A stretch of DNA of 64,000 nt from Pelomonas sp052436255 (GCA_052436255.1 JBQVNP010000005.1:1-64000); one strand, 5' to 3'. Counted from the stretch's first letter, positions 25,436 to 33,753 are shown. Numbers and translations are program-made. The notes: a model not told the origin generated them from the letters alone.

Positions 25436-26688
25436 CGATCAATCTCGCCGAACACGATGTCCATGGTGCCGATGATGGCGACGGCGTCCGCGATCATGTG
25501 GCCGCGGCCCATTTCGTCCAGCGCCGCCAGATGCGAGAAGCCCGGCGCACGGATCTTCAGGCGATAGGGCTTGTTGGCACCGTCGCTGACCATGTAGATG
25601 CCGAACTCGCCCTTGGGATGCTCGACGGCCGCGTAGGCCTCGCCCTCGGGCACGTGGAAGCCTTCGGTGAAGAGCTTGAAGTGGTGGATCAGCTCTTCCA
25701 TGTTGGACTTCATGTCCACGCGCGAAGGCGGCGCCACCTTGTGGTTGTCGGTGATGACCGGCAGGCCCGGGTTGGCACGCAGCCATTTGACGCACTGCTG
25801 GATGATGCGGTTGGACTGGCGCATCTCCTCGACACGCACGACATAGCGGTCGTAGGTGTCGCCATTCGTGCCGACCGGGATGTCGAAATCCATCTGGTCA
25901 TACACGTCATAGGGCTGGGTCTTGCGCAGGTCCCAGGCGATGCCCGAGCCACGCAGCATGGCACCGGTGAAGCCGAGGTTGAGTGCGCGCTCCGGCGACA
26001 CGACGCCGATGCCGACCGTGCGCTGCTTCCAGATGCGGTTGTCGGTCAGCAGCGTCTCGTAGTCGTCGACGTTCTTCGGGAAGCGCGCGCAGAAATCGTC
26101 GATGAAGTCCAGCATCGAGCCCTGGCGGTTCTCGTTGAGCTGGGCGATGGCCTTGGCGTTGCGGATCTTGCTGACTTTGTACTGCGGCATCGAATCCGGC
26201 AGGTCGCGGTAGACGCCACCTGGACGGAAATACGCAGCGTGCATGCGTGCGCCAGACACCGCCTCGTAGATGTCGAACAAATCCTCGCGCTCGCGGAAGC
26301 AGTAGATGAGGATGTTCATCGCACCGCAGTCCAGCCCGTGCGCGCCCAGCCAAAGCAGGTGATTCAGCAGCCGGGTGATCTCGGCGAACATCACGCGGAT
26401 GTACTGCGCGCGGACCGGCACTTCCAGTCCCAGCATCTTCTCGATGGCCAGGCAGTAGGCATGCTCGTTGGCCATCATCGACACGTAGTCGAGGCGGTCC
26501 ATGTAGGGCAGCGACTGGATGTAGGTCTTTTGCTCGGCGAGCTTTTCGGTCGCGCGATGCAGCAGGCCGATGTGGGGATCGGCACGCTGGATGACTTCGC
26601 CGTCGAGCTCCAGCACCAGGCGCAGCACGCCGTGGGCGGCCGGATGCTGAGGGCCGAAGTTCAGCGTGTAGTTCTTGATTTCTGCCAT
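25432..26688 (-). CDS. nuoD: NADH-quinone oxidoreductase subunit D
   Basis: A 418-residue 49-kDa-type subunit that forms the quinone pocket with NuoB. The N-terminus NFGPQHPAAHGVLRLVLELDG carries the conserved quinone-site His. HIGLLHRATEKLAE and the C-terminal DIVFGEIDR are also typical. It is a separate gene, not fused to nuoC as in E. coli. It overlaps nuoE by ATGA and lies 11 bp after nuoC. Confidence 0.97.
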   Translation of the reverse strand: MAEIKNYTLNFGPQHPAAHGVLRLVLELDGEVIQRADPHIGLLHRATEKLAEQKTYIQSLPYMDRLDYVSMMANEHAYCLAIEKMLGLEVPVRAQYIRVMFAEITRLLNHLLWLGAHGLDCGAMNILIYCFREREDLFDIYEAVSGARMHAAYFRPGGVYRDLPDSMPQYKVSKIRNAKAIAQLNENRQGSMLDFIDDFCARFPKNVDDYETLLTDNRIWKQRTVGIGVVSPERALNLGFTGAMLRGSGIAWDLRKTQPYDVYDQMDFDIPVGTNGDTYDRYVVRVEEMRQSNRIIQQCVKWLRANPGLPVITDNHKVAPPSRVDMKSNMEELIHHFKLFTEGFHVPEGEAYAAVEHPKGEFGIYMVSDGANKPYRLKIRAPGFSHLAALDEMGRGHMIADAVAIIGTMDIVFGEIDR

Positions 26689-26699
26689 GGGTTACAGAC

Positions 26700-27296
26700 T
26701 CAAAGGCCGCCGTACTTGTCTTCGCGAATGATGCGCGGTGTGATCTCGCGCGGCTCGATGCTGACCGGCTGGTAGATGACGCGCTTCTGTTCGGCGTCGT
26801 AGCGCATCTCGACATGACCCGACACCGGGAAGTCCTTGCGCATCGGATGGCCAATGAAGCCGTAGTCCGTCAGGATGCGGCGCAGGTCGTCGTGGCCATC
26901 AAAGATGACGCCGAACATGTCGAAGGCCTCGCGCTCGAACCAGTTGGCGGCGCTCCACACGCCGGTGACCGAGGCCACGCAGGGAAAGTCGTCATCGGTC
27001 GCGAAGACCTTCAGGCGCAGGCGCCAGTTCTTCGTCACCGAAAGCAGGTGAGTGACGATCGCATAGCGAGGGCCTTCATAGGCGCCATCGCCGTAGCTGC
27101 TGTAGTCGACACCACAGAGGTCGATCAGTTGTTCCAGCTTGATCTCGGGGTGATCGCGCAGCGTCGTCGCGACATCGAGATAGTCCGCCGCGCGCACGGT
27201 CAGCGTCAGTTCGCCCAGGGCGAACTGCAGCGAGACAACGCGCTCGCCGAGGATGGCGCCTACTTGCTGGGCCAGGGTTTCGAGATTCAGGCTCAT
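26700..27296 (-). CDS. nuoC: NADH-quinone oxidoreductase subunit C
   Basis: A 198-residue 30-kDa-type structural subunit of the peripheral arm. The family signature is ERGAFDMFGV-like, here EREAFDMFGVIFDGHDDLRR. The start at 27296 (MSLNLETLAQQVGA) is chosen because the longer open frame to 27467 would run through nuoB. Ends with the usual VIYQPVSIEPREITPR stretch that contacts NuoD. Confidence 0.96.
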   Translation of the reverse strand: MSLNLETLAQQVGAILGERVVSLQFALGELTLTVRAADYLDVATTLRDHPEIKLEQLIDLCGVDYSSYGDGAYEGPRYAIVTHLLSVTKNWRLRLKVFATDDDFPCVASVTGVWSAANWFEREAFDMFGVIFDGHDDLRRILTDYGFIGHPMRKDFPVSGHVEMRYDAEQKRVIYQPVSIEPREITPRIIREDKYGGL

Positions 27297-27306
27297 ACCT
27301 TGGCGC

Positions 27307-27783
27307 TCAGCGGGCAATGGTGTTTTCGCGGCGGATCTTGGCCTGCAACTGCAGGATGCCATAAAGCAGCGCTTCGGCCGTCGGCGGGCAGCCGGGCACA
27401 TAGACGTCCACCGGCACGATGCGGTCGCAGCCGCGCACGACGGAGTAGCTGTAGTGATAGTAGCCACCGCCGTTGGCGCAGGACCCCATCGACAGCACCC
27501 AGCGCGGCTCGGCCATCTGGTCGTAGACCTTGCGCAGCGCCGGCGCCATTTTGTTGCACAGCGTGCCGGCCACGATCATCAGGTCGGACTGGCGCGGGCT
27601 CGGGCGGAACAGCATGCCGAAGCGGTCGATGTCGTAGCGCGCGGCACCCGCATGCATCATCTCGACGGCACAACACGCCAGGCCAAACGTCATCGGCCAC
27701 AGCGAGCCGGTCTTGGACCAGTTGATGAGCTTGTCGACCGACGTGGTGACAAAGCCTTCTTTCAAGACGCCTTCAATACCCAT
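27307..27783 (-). CDS. nuoB: NADH-quinone oxidoreductase subunit B
   Basis: A 158-residue subunit bearing the terminal N2 [4Fe-4S] cluster. The tandem-cysteine motif LACCAVEMM, then GSCANGG and VYVPGCPPTAEA supply the ligands. It passes electrons to quinone at the NuoB/NuoD interface. Normal length and 10 bp before nuoC. Confidence 0.97.
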   Translation of the reverse strand: MGIEGVLKEGFVTTSVDKLINWSKTGSLWPMTFGLACCAVEMMHAGAARYDIDRFGMLFRPSPRQSDLMIVAGTLCNKMAPALRKVYDQMAEPRWVLSMGSCANGGGYYHYSYSVVRGCDRIVPVDVYVPGCPPTAEALLYGILQLQAKIRRENTIAR

Positions 27784-27813
27784 TTGGAATTCCCAGCTTG
27801 TGTCGGCGGACGT

Positions 27814-28173
27814 TTATTCCCAGTCGAGGGCGCCCTTTTTCCACTCGTAGGCAAAGCCGACGACCAGGATGCCGAGGAAGATCATCATCGCCCAGAAGCC
27901 CGTGGGGCCGATTTCCTTGAGCGCCACGGCCCAGGGGAACAGGAAGGCAATCTCAAGGTCGAAAAGAATGAACAGAATGGCGACGAGGTAGTAGCGCACA
28001 TCGAATTTCATGCGCGCGTCTTCAAAGGCCTCAAAGCCGCATTCGTAGGGGGAGTTCTTGGCCGCATCGGGCCGGTTGGGGCCAAGCAACCCGCCCAGGA
28101 TCTGGGGAGCAATCCCGACACCTGCGCCGACCAAAATGAAGAGGATGACGGGCAGATATTGTTCGAGATTCAT
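27814..28173 (-). CDS. nuoA: NADH-quinone oxidoreductase subunit A
   Basis: A 119-residue, three-helix membrane subunit and the first gene of the 14-gene nuo operon. It has the conserved KNSPYECGFEAF loop and the acidic FDLEIAFLFPWA helix. The start at 28173 is the ATG that begins MNLEQYLPVILFILV; a longer frame to 28380 would enter the structured leader. The operon runs on to 13354 with 20 kb of same-strand neighbours including tpiA-secG upstream. Confidence 0.96.
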   Translation of the reverse strand: MNLEQYLPVILFILVGAGVGIAPQILGGLLGPNRPDAAKNSPYECGFEAFEDARMKFDVRYYLVAILFILFDLEIAFLFPWAVALKEIGPTGFWAMMIFLGILVVGFAYEWKKGALDWE

Positions 28174-28402
28174 TTGGGCTTTCTCGGGGCCGACAACAAG
28201 TCTTCGTTCAACACGGTTTGCCCGAAGGCAAACCACAAAAGCAAACAGGCGCGCCACCAGCGAATCGAAAGATTTCGCTTGCGGATCGCGCCCGCCTTGA
28301 ACCTTGCGTTGATCAACCCAGCTTGACGCTGGCCGATCCATGGCGACAGGCCGCTTTGGCAGCCTCCCGCATCGAATCAACGGGAAATGCTAGCCGATGT
28401 TC
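28174..28402 (-). promoter_or_regulatory. Structured leader of the nuo operon
   Basis: The 229 nt between tRNA-Leu and nuoA carry no gene. It holds a perfect 8 bp hairpin at 28215-28222/28227-28234 which, on the transcribed minus strand, closes with the very stable C(UUCG)G tetraloop. A second hairpin lies at 28259-28279 inside a GGCGCG/CGCGCC pair, and a 5 bp hairpin at 28318-28332. No convincing -10/-35 pair is visible, so the promoter position is unclear and readthrough from the tRNA-Leu transcript is possible. Confidence 0.4.
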
Positions 28403-28487
28403 TGGTGCCGTCGGCGAGACTCGAACTCGCACAGCTTTCGCCACTACCCCCTCAAGATAGCGTGTCTACCAATTTCACCACGACGGC
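28403..28487 (-). tRNA. tRNA-Leu (anticodon GAG)
   Basis: On the minus strand a complete cloverleaf can be drawn. The acceptor stem is GCCGTCG/CGACGGC, the D-arm has TGGTAGACACGC typical of leucine tRNAs, and the anticodon loop TTGAGGG reads GAG. There is a long variable arm, and the T-arm is GCGAG-TTCGAGT-CTCGC. The 3' CCA is encoded (28403-28405). E. coli also places its GAG leucine tRNA (leuU) just after secG, and the same order is seen here, followed by nuoA. Confidence 0.95.
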
Positions 28488-28493
28488 AGTAAT

Positions 28494-28534
28494 CAAAAGC
28501 GTCTGGCAATCAAAGGAGGGATTGCATGCCAGAC
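28494..28534 (-). terminator. Hairpin with T-run between secG and tRNA-Leu
   Basis: GTCTGGC and GCCAGAC arms (28501-28507 and 28528-28534), extended by an internal ATTG/CAAT pairing with a bulge, form a stem on the minus strand followed by GCTTTT. This looks like an intrinsic terminator for the tpiA-secG transcript. A TAGAAT -10-like hexamer just upstream (28543-28548, minus strand) has no good -35, so an independent tRNA promoter is uncertain. A processing hairpin is an alternative. Confidence 0.5.
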
Positions 28535-28598
28535 AGCCTCGCATTCTATACCGGGATCTACAGCTGTCCGGGCACGAAGCGAGGTTTTTAGTCGGACT

Positions 28599-28988
28599 TC
28601 AGTTTGCTACGCCCGAGGCCGCCGGAGAAGCGGGGACGGCTGGAGCCACGATGGCACCGGGGATGGCAGCGGCACCGGACGCCCCGGGGGCGGGTGCGAT
28701 GAGGGCAGCGCGGTCGAGCACGCTGTCCGCGTCAGGCGCGCTGCCGGTACGGCCGTTGGCCAGGAAGGCCAACCCGAGCGTGCAGCCGAAGAACAGCGTC
28801 GCGGCCACTGCCGTGGTGCGTGACAGGAAGTTTGCGCTCCCCGTGGCGCCGAACAGGCTGCCCGAAGCGCCGCTGCCGAAGGAGGCGCCCATGTCCGCAC
28901 CCTTGCCATGTTGCACCAACACCAGGCCGATGATCGCCAGGGCCGAGAGCAACTGAACGATCAAGATCAGATTCGCAAAGAACTGCAT
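28599..28988 (-). CDS. secG: Preprotein translocase subunit SecG
   Basis: A 129-residue inner-membrane protein of the Sec translocon. It has two hydrophobic helices (about residues 5-22 and 55-72) flanking the conserved LVLVQHGKGADMGASFGSG segment. The start is the ATG at 28988, with GGAG 8 nt upstream; an in-frame GTG three codons earlier is less likely. The long Ala/Pro-rich C-terminal tail (about 85-129) is common in betaproteobacterial SecG. It follows tpiA by 58 bp. Confidence 0.93.
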   Translation of the reverse strand: MQFFANLILIVQLLSALAIIGLVLVQHGKGADMGASFGSGASGSLFGATGSANFLSRTTAVAATLFFGCTLGLAFLANGRTGSAPDADSVLDRAALIAPAPGASGAAAIPGAIVAPAVPASPAASGVAN

Positions 28989-29046
28989 TCCAAACACTCC
29001 ATCAAAACTCGCATGGCCCCGCCGCCATCGGCGGGCGCCGGAAAAC

Positions 29047-29790
29047 TCAGTGGGCTGCGGCCAGGCAGATGGCCGCGAAATCAGCCACCTTCAGCGACGC
29101 GCCGCCGATCAAGCCGCCATCGATGTCGGCCTGAGAGAACAACTCCGCCGCGTTGTCAGCCTTGACGCTGCCGCCATAGAGGATGCGCATGACGCCGGAC
29201 CGGTCCGTTGCCGCGTGCAACTGCGCGCGCAGCACGGCGTGCACGGCCTGCGCTTCGGCGGGTGAAGCCGTCAGTCCGGTGCCAATGGCCCAGACGGGCT
29301 CGTAGGCAACGACCATCTCGCCGCAGCAGTGGCCCAGCGTGTGGATGACAGCGGCGAGCTGCCGCTTGACGACGGCTTCAGTTTGGCCAGCCTCACGCTC
29401 AGCACGCGTCTCGCCAACGCAGACGATGGGCGTGAGGCCATGGGCCAGCACCGCCTTGGCCTTGTCGGCGACGAGCTGGTCGGTCTCCGCGTGATAGGCA
29501 CGGCGCTCCGAATGTCCCACGATGACATAGCGGCAGCCGACATCGGCCAGCATCGCGCTCGACACCTCGCCCGTGTAGGCGCCCTGCTCGTGCGAGGAGC
29601 AATCCTGAGCGCCGTAGACGATGGCATTGCCGGTCAGCGCGAGGGCCGTTTCAGCGATGTAGGGATAAGGCACGCAGACCGCGACGTCGGCATTCCACGG
29701 GCCGGCTTCCTTGAGGCCGGCAAGCAACTGGGCGTTGGCAGCGCGGCTGCCGTGCATCTTCCAATTGCCGACAACGAGTTTCTTTCTCAT
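29047..29790 (-). CDS. tpiA: Triose-phosphate isomerase
   Basis: A 247-residue TIM barrel that interconverts dihydroxyacetone phosphate and glyceraldehyde 3-phosphate. Active-site residues are visible: Lys in VGNWKMHG, His in VGHSERR and the catalytic Glu in AYEPVWAIGTG, with the phosphate-gripping GGSVKADNA and GLIGGASL loops. Full length for the family. It lies between the quinone oxidoreductase gene and secG, all on one strand. Confidence 0.97.
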   Translation of the reverse strand: MRKKLVVGNWKMHGSRAANAQLLAGLKEAGPWNADVAVCVPYPYIAETALALTGNAIVYGAQDCSSHEQGAYTGEVSSAMLADVGCRYVIVGHSERRAYHAETDQLVADKAKAVLAHGLTPIVCVGETRAEREAGQTEAVVKRQLAAVIHTLGHCCGEMVVAYEPVWAIGTGLTASPAEAQAVHAVLRAQLHAATDRSGVMRILYGGSVKADNAAELFSQADIDGGLIGGASLKVADFAAICLAAAH

Positions 29791-29800
29791 CTCAGCTCCA

Positions 29801-30787
29801 TCACCAGTTCAGCACGATCTTGCCGATGTGCCGGTTAGATTCCATCAGCGCATGCGCCTCAGCCGCCTGGGCCGCCGGCAGCTCGCGGTAAACGACCGGC
29901 TGGATGCGACCGCCTTCGATCAGCGGCCAGACCTTGTCGCGCAGCGCGCGCGCCAGGCCCGCCTTGAACGCCGCCGAACGCGGCCGCAGTGTCGAGCCGG
30001 TGATCGTCAGACGCTTGCGCAGCACGAGGCCGGCATCGATTTCCGACCTCACACCGCCCTGCACCGCAATCAACGCCAGACGACCGTCCTCAGCCAGCGC
30101 CTGCACGCCACGGGCTATGTAGTCGCCGGCCACCATGTCCAGGATCACGTCGACGCCACGGCCATCGGTGGCGGCCTTGGCCTCCGAGACGAAGTCTTGC
30201 TCGCGATAGTTGATGGCGACTTCGGCACCCAGCGCTCTGCAGGCTTCGGCCTTGTCGGCGCTGCCGACCGTCACCAGCACGCGCGCGCCGAGCGCCTTGG
30301 CAATCTGGATGGCCGTCACGCCGATGCCGCTGGCGCCGCCGTGGATCAGCAGCGTCTCGCCTGCCTGCAGCGCTGCGCGGTCGAAAACGTTGGCCCACAC
30401 GGTGAAGCAGGTTTCGGGCAACGTGGCGGCCTGCGTCAGCGTCCAGCCTTTGGGCACCGGCAGGCATTGGGCAACCGGCGCCGTGCACAGCTCGGCATAG
30501 CCACCACCGTTGACCAGCGCGCAGACTTTGTCGCCCAGCTGGAAGCCATGCGCAGCCAGAGCTTCGGCATCGCCAGCGACAATCTCGCCCGCGACCTCCA
30601 GCCCTGGCAGATCGCTCGCGCCTGGCGGCGGCGGATACGCGCCCTTGCGCTGCAGCACATCCGGCCGATTGATGCCAGAGGCTGCAACGCGGATCAGGCA
30701 CTCACCCGGGCCCGCGACTGGGTCCGGCCTGTCAGCCAGCTCCAGCACCTCGGGCCCGCCGGGGCGGGTGATCGCGATGGCTTTCAT
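29801..30787 (-). CDS. NAD(P)H-quinone oxidoreductase, PIG3/QorA-like MDR family
   Basis: A 328-residue medium-chain dehydrogenase/reductase without zinc ligands. The N-terminal GroES-like domain has the GINRPDVLQRKGAYPPPPGA region; the Rossmann domain has LLIHGGASGIGVTAIQIAKALG. The PIG3-like subgroup reduces quinones with NADPH. Start MKAIAITRPGGPEVLEL at 30787; the longer open frame would extend into pnp. It is 10 bp from both pnp and tpiA, giving a tight pnp-qor-tpiA order. Confidence 0.9.
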   Translation of the reverse strand: MKAIAITRPGGPEVLELADRPDPVAGPGECLIRVAASGINRPDVLQRKGAYPPPPGASDLPGLEVAGEIVAGDAEALAAHGFQLGDKVCALVNGGGYAELCTAPVAQCLPVPKGWTLTQAATLPETCFTVWANVFDRAALQAGETLLIHGGASGIGVTAIQIAKALGARVLVTVGSADKAEACRALGAEVAINYREQDFVSEAKAATDGRGVDVILDMVAGDYIARGVQALAEDGRLALIAVQGGVRSEIDAGLVLRKRLTITGSTLRPRSAAFKAGLARALRDKVWPLIEGGRIQPVVYRELPAAQAAEAHALMESNRHIGKIVLNW

Positions 30788-30797
30788 CGCTGCGCAA

Positions 30798-32951
30798 TTA
30801 CTCCGCTGCGGGCGGGGTGCTGTCAGCGGCTTGAGCCAGCGGTGCAGCCTCACGCTCCGGGCGGTCCAGCAGTGCCTTCATCGACAGCTTGATGCGGCCC
30901 TTCTCGTCAGTCTCGAGCACCTTGACTTTGACTACTTGACCCTCTTGCAGGAAGTCGGTGACCTTCTCGACGCGCTGGTGGGCAATCTGGCTGATGTGCA
31001 GCAGGCCGTCCTTGCCAGGCAGCAGGTTCACGAGGGCGCCGAAGTCAAGGATTTTGACGATCGGGCCTTCATAGACCTTGCCGACTTCAACTTCGGCGGT
31101 GATCTCTTGGATGCGCTTCTTGGCCAGTTCGGCCTTGTCGGCGTCCGTCGAGGCGATGGTGATCGTGCCGTCTTCGCCGATGTCGATGGTCGTGCCGGTC
31201 TCTTCGGTCAGCGCGCGGATCGTCGAGCCACCCTTGCCGATGACGTCACGGATCTTCTCCGGGTTGATCTTCATCGTGTACAGGCGCGGCGCGAATTGCG
31301 ACACCTCGGTATTGGCCGTGCCCATGGCCTCGACCATCTTGCCGAGGATATGCAGGCGGGCTTCCTTGGCTTGCGCCAGAGCGACCTGCATGATTTCCTT
31401 GGTGATGCCCTGGATCTTGATGTCCATCTGCAGCGCGGTGATGCCCGTCGTCGTGCCGGCCACCTTGAAGTCCATGTCGCCGAGGTGATCTTCGTCACCC
31501 AGGATGTCGGTCAGCACGGCGAAGCGGTTGGCGTCCTTGATCAGGCCCATGGCGATGCCGGCCACGTGGGCCTTCATCGGCACGCCGGCGTCCATCAGCG
31601 CCAGGCAGCCGCCGCAGACCGAAGCCATCGACGAGGAGCCATTGGACTCGGTGATTTCCGAGACCACGCGCAGCGAGTAGGGGAAGTCTTCCTTGCTCGG
31701 CAGCGCGGCGATCAGCGCGCGCTTGGCGAGGCGGCCGTGGCCGATTTCGCGGCGCTTGGGCGAGCCGACACGACCCGTCTCGCCGGTGGCGAAGGGGGGC
31801 ATGTTGTAGTGCATCATGAAGCGGTCTTCGAACTCGCCGTCCAGCGCGTCGATGCGCTGCGCGTCACGGTCCGTGCCAAGCGTGGCGATGACCAGGGCCT
31901 GCGTCTCGCCGCGCGTGAACAGCGCCGAGCCGTGGGTGCGCGGCAGGATGCCGTTGCGGATCTCGATGGGGCGCACGGTGCGGGTGTCGCGGCCGTCGAT
32001 GCGCGGCTCCCCGGCCAGGATCTGGCTGCGGACGATGCGGGCTTCGATTTCGAACAGCAGGCCTTCGACTTCGACCTTGTCGAACGCGACGCCCTCGTCC
32101 TTCAGAGAAGCGAAGACGCTGGACGTGACGCTGCGGCAGGCTTGCGTGCGGGCTTGCTTGGAGCGGATCTGGTAGGCCTCGCGCAGCGGGCCTTCGGCGA
32201 GGCCGTTGACCTTGGCGATGAAGGCTTCGTCCTTGGCCGGAGCGGCCCAGCTCCAGGCCGGCTTGCCGGCGTCGCGCACGAGGTCATTGATCGCGGCGAT
32301 GGCGACATTGCCTTGCTCGTGGCCGTAGACGATGGCGGCCAGCATGACCTCTTCCGACAGGCCCGAGGCTTCGGACTCGACCATCAGCACGGCGGCCTGC
32401 GTGCCCGCGACGACGAGGTCCATCTGGCTGCTGGCCAGTTCAGACTTGCTGGGGTTCAGCACGTACTCGCCATTGACATAGCCGACGCGGGCGGCGCCGA
32501 TGGGGCCGCTGAAGGGGATGCCGGAGATGGCCAGCGCGGCGGACGAACCGATCAGCGCGGCGATGTCGGCCTGCACTTCGGGGTTCAGGCTCACCACGTG
32601 GACCACAACCTGGACTTCATTGAAGAAGCCTTCAGGGAACAGCGGACGGATCGGGCGGTCGATCAGGCGGCTGGTGAGCGTCTCGTGCTCGCTGGGGCGG
32701 CCCTCGCGCTTGAAGAAGCTGCCGGGGATCTTGCCGGCGGCGTAGGTCTTCTCGAGGTAGTCGACCGTCAGCGGGAAGAAGTCCTGGCCAGCCTTGGCTT
32801 CGGTCTTGGCGACCACGGTGGCCAGCACGACGGTGCCTTCGATGTTGACGAGGACGGCACCGCTGGACTGACGGGCGACTTCACCCGTTTCCAGCACGAC
32901 GTTGTGGCGGCCCCATTGGAAGGACTTCGTGACCTTGTTGAAAATGGACAT
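30798..32951 (-). CDS. pnp: Polyribonucleotide nucleotidyltransferase (PNPase)
   Basis: A 3'-5' phosphorolytic exoribonuclease of the RNA degradosome. Two RNase PH domains are followed by a KH domain (PEKIRDVIGKGGSTIRALTE) and an S1 domain (VGKVYEGPIVKILDFGALV). The Ala/Pro tail after the S1 domain is short. The ATG at 32951 is preferred (717 residues): AGGAG lies 6 nt upstream of it, whereas it abuts the in-frame ATG at 32957. The rpsO-pnp order and an intergenic hairpin are as in E. coli, where PNPase autoregulates at an RNase III site. Confidence 0.96.
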   Translation of the reverse strand: MSIFNKVTKSFQWGRHNVVLETGEVARQSSGAVLVNIEGTVVLATVVAKTEAKAGQDFFPLTVDYLEKTYAAGKIPGSFFKREGRPSEHETLTSRLIDRPIRPLFPEGFFNEVQVVVHVVSLNPEVQADIAALIGSSAALAISGIPFSGPIGAARVGYVNGEYVLNPSKSELASSQMDLVVAGTQAAVLMVESEASGLSEEVMLAAIVYGHEQGNVAIAAINDLVRDAGKPAWSWAAPAKDEAFIAKVNGLAEGPLREAYQIRSKQARTQACRSVTSSVFASLKDEGVAFDKVEVEGLLFEIEARIVRSQILAGEPRIDGRDTRTVRPIEIRNGILPRTHGSALFTRGETQALVIATLGTDRDAQRIDALDGEFEDRFMMHYNMPPFATGETGRVGSPKRREIGHGRLAKRALIAALPSKEDFPYSLRVVSEITESNGSSSMASVCGGCLALMDAGVPMKAHVAGIAMGLIKDANRFAVLTDILGDEDHLGDMDFKVAGTTTGITALQMDIKIQGITKEIMQVALAQAKEARLHILGKMVEAMGTANTEVSQFAPRLYTMKINPEKIRDVIGKGGSTIRALTEETGTTIDIGEDGTITIASTDADKAELAKKRIQEITAEVEVGKVYEGPIVKILDFGALVNLLPGKDGLLHISQIAHQRVEKVTDFLQEGQVVKVKVLETDEKGRIKLSMKALLDRPEREAAPLAQAADSTPPAAE

Positions 32952-32957
32952 GCTCAT

Positions 32958-32962
32958 CTCCT
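32958..32962 (-). promoter_or_regulatory. Ribosome binding site deciding the pnp start
   Basis: AGGAG on the minus strand directly abuts the ATG at 32957 but sits 6 nt from the ATG at 32951. The second Met is therefore the likely start, giving a protein beginning MSIFNKVTKSF. Confidence 0.7.
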
Positions 32963-33025
32963 GGTTTTAGTGGGTGCGGGGGCACCCGGGGGAACCGGGA
33001 ACGAGACTGGGTTTGGTCCAGATGC

Positions 33026-33063
33026 CATTCCAGGGCGGTTCACTGAAGAACCGTCTTGGAATG
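33026..33063 (-). promoter_or_regulatory. rpsO-pnp intergenic hairpin, candidate RNase III processing site
   Basis: A 16 bp stem (33026-33041 with 33048-33063) pairs at 14 of 16 positions, the rest being G-T capable, around a 6 nt loop. No U-run follows on the minus strand. It lies 75-112 nt before the pnp ATG. In E. coli the corresponding region is cut by RNase III for PNPase autoregulation; the same function is inferred here from position and shape. Confidence 0.55.
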
Positions 33064-33107
33064 ATCCGACACCACGTCAGCTCGGTTCCGGCAGATAGAT
33101 GGACGAA

Positions 33108-33141
33108 GAGCCTGTACTGGGCAAATGGACCAGACAGGCTC
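33108..33141 (-). terminator. Hairpin just after rpsO, candidate terminator/attenuator
   Basis: GAGCCTGT and ACAGGCTC arms extended by CTGG/CCAG with one bulge form a strong stem 18 bp past the rpsO stop. On the minus strand it is followed by TTCGTCC, a weak tract. It occupies the place of the E. coli rpsO t1 terminator, which allows partial readthrough into pnp. Confidence 0.5.
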
Positions 33142-33159
33142 CTCGTGGACGAAAGCAGA

Positions 33160-33429
33160 TTACTTGCGCAGGCCGAGCTTGGCGATCAGCGCGGTGTAGC
33201 GGCTGGAATCAATGCGCTTGAGGTAGGCCAGCAGGCTCTTGCGGGTGTTGACCATCTTCAGCAGACCGCGGCGACCGTGGTGGTCCTTGGCATGCAGCTT
33301 GAAGTGGGGGGTCAGCTCGTTGATGCGAGCGGTCAGCAGAGCCACTTGGACTTCGGGCGAACCGGTGTCATTGGCGCTGCGGCCGTTGGCCTTGACGATT
33401 TCGGCCTTATTCAGATCGGCGACGGACAT
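33160..33429 (-). CDS. rpsO: 30S ribosomal protein S15
   Basis: An 89-residue primary 16S rRNA-binding protein, the exact family length. It has the conserved LTxRINxLTxHFKxHxKDHHxRRGLL pattern, seen here as INELTPHFKLHAKDHHGRRG, and ends in LIAKLGLRK. The start at 33429 follows the family. A clear promoter about 150 nt upstream leaves room for an autoregulatory leader. It heads the rpsO-pnp unit. Confidence 0.97.
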   Translation of the reverse strand: MSVADLNKAEIVKANGRSANDTGSPEVQVALLTARINELTPHFKLHAKDHHGRRGLLKMVNTRKSLLAYLKRIDSSRYTALIAKLGLRK

Positions 33430-33586
33430 TTTCGTTCCTGGTGTTTCGGAAGTCCGGCCGGGCGGGCGCTCAGCGCTGCCGCAGACGGTTTCCATGGGTT
33501 GACTTGCGGACACGGGGGAAACCGCCCCGAGCCGTGCTAACGGTTCAGCCACCCAACGCAAGGCATCAGGCGCGCAAAACCGTCGG

Positions 33587-33615
33587 ATTATAGCTCAAAG
33601 CGACGGGACACCCAA
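33587..33615 (-). promoter_or_regulatory. Sigma-70 type promoter of rpsO
   Basis: On the minus strand TTGGGT (33615-33610) and a consensus TATAAT (33592-33587) are separated by exactly 17 bp. This is one of the best -10/-35 pairs in the window. The start point would be near 33580, leaving a leader of about 150 nt before rpsO. Confidence 0.75.
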
Positions 33616-33727
33616 GCCGCAGGCTGCCGAGCGCGCAGACATGCGGCCGCTGCTGACGGGTTTCAAGTGTTGCGAGCGCCCTGCCCTGCATTTGCGTGCG
33701 ATCCCGGCGCCGCGTCAAAAGCCGGCT

Positions 33728-33753
33728 CTTGAAGGGCTGTAGCGCCGCCCAAT
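33728..33753 (+). promoter_or_regulatory. Sigma-32 (heat-shock) type promoter of hsp20
   Basis: CTTGAA at 33728-33733 is followed after 14 bp by CCCAAT at 33748-33753, close to the sigma-32 consensus CTTGAA - N13-15 - CCCCAT. It lies about 64 bp upstream of the small heat-shock protein start, and RpoH control is expected for such a gene. The leader contains a 6 bp ATCGGG/CCCGAT hairpin. Confidence 0.65.

Noticed and set aside
28245..28300. Possible fourth copy of the ~100 bp repeat in the nuoA leader (GGCGCGCC near a hairpin)
   Set aside because: It has a similar outline, but the CAAGGCGC and GCAACGC cores are absent.
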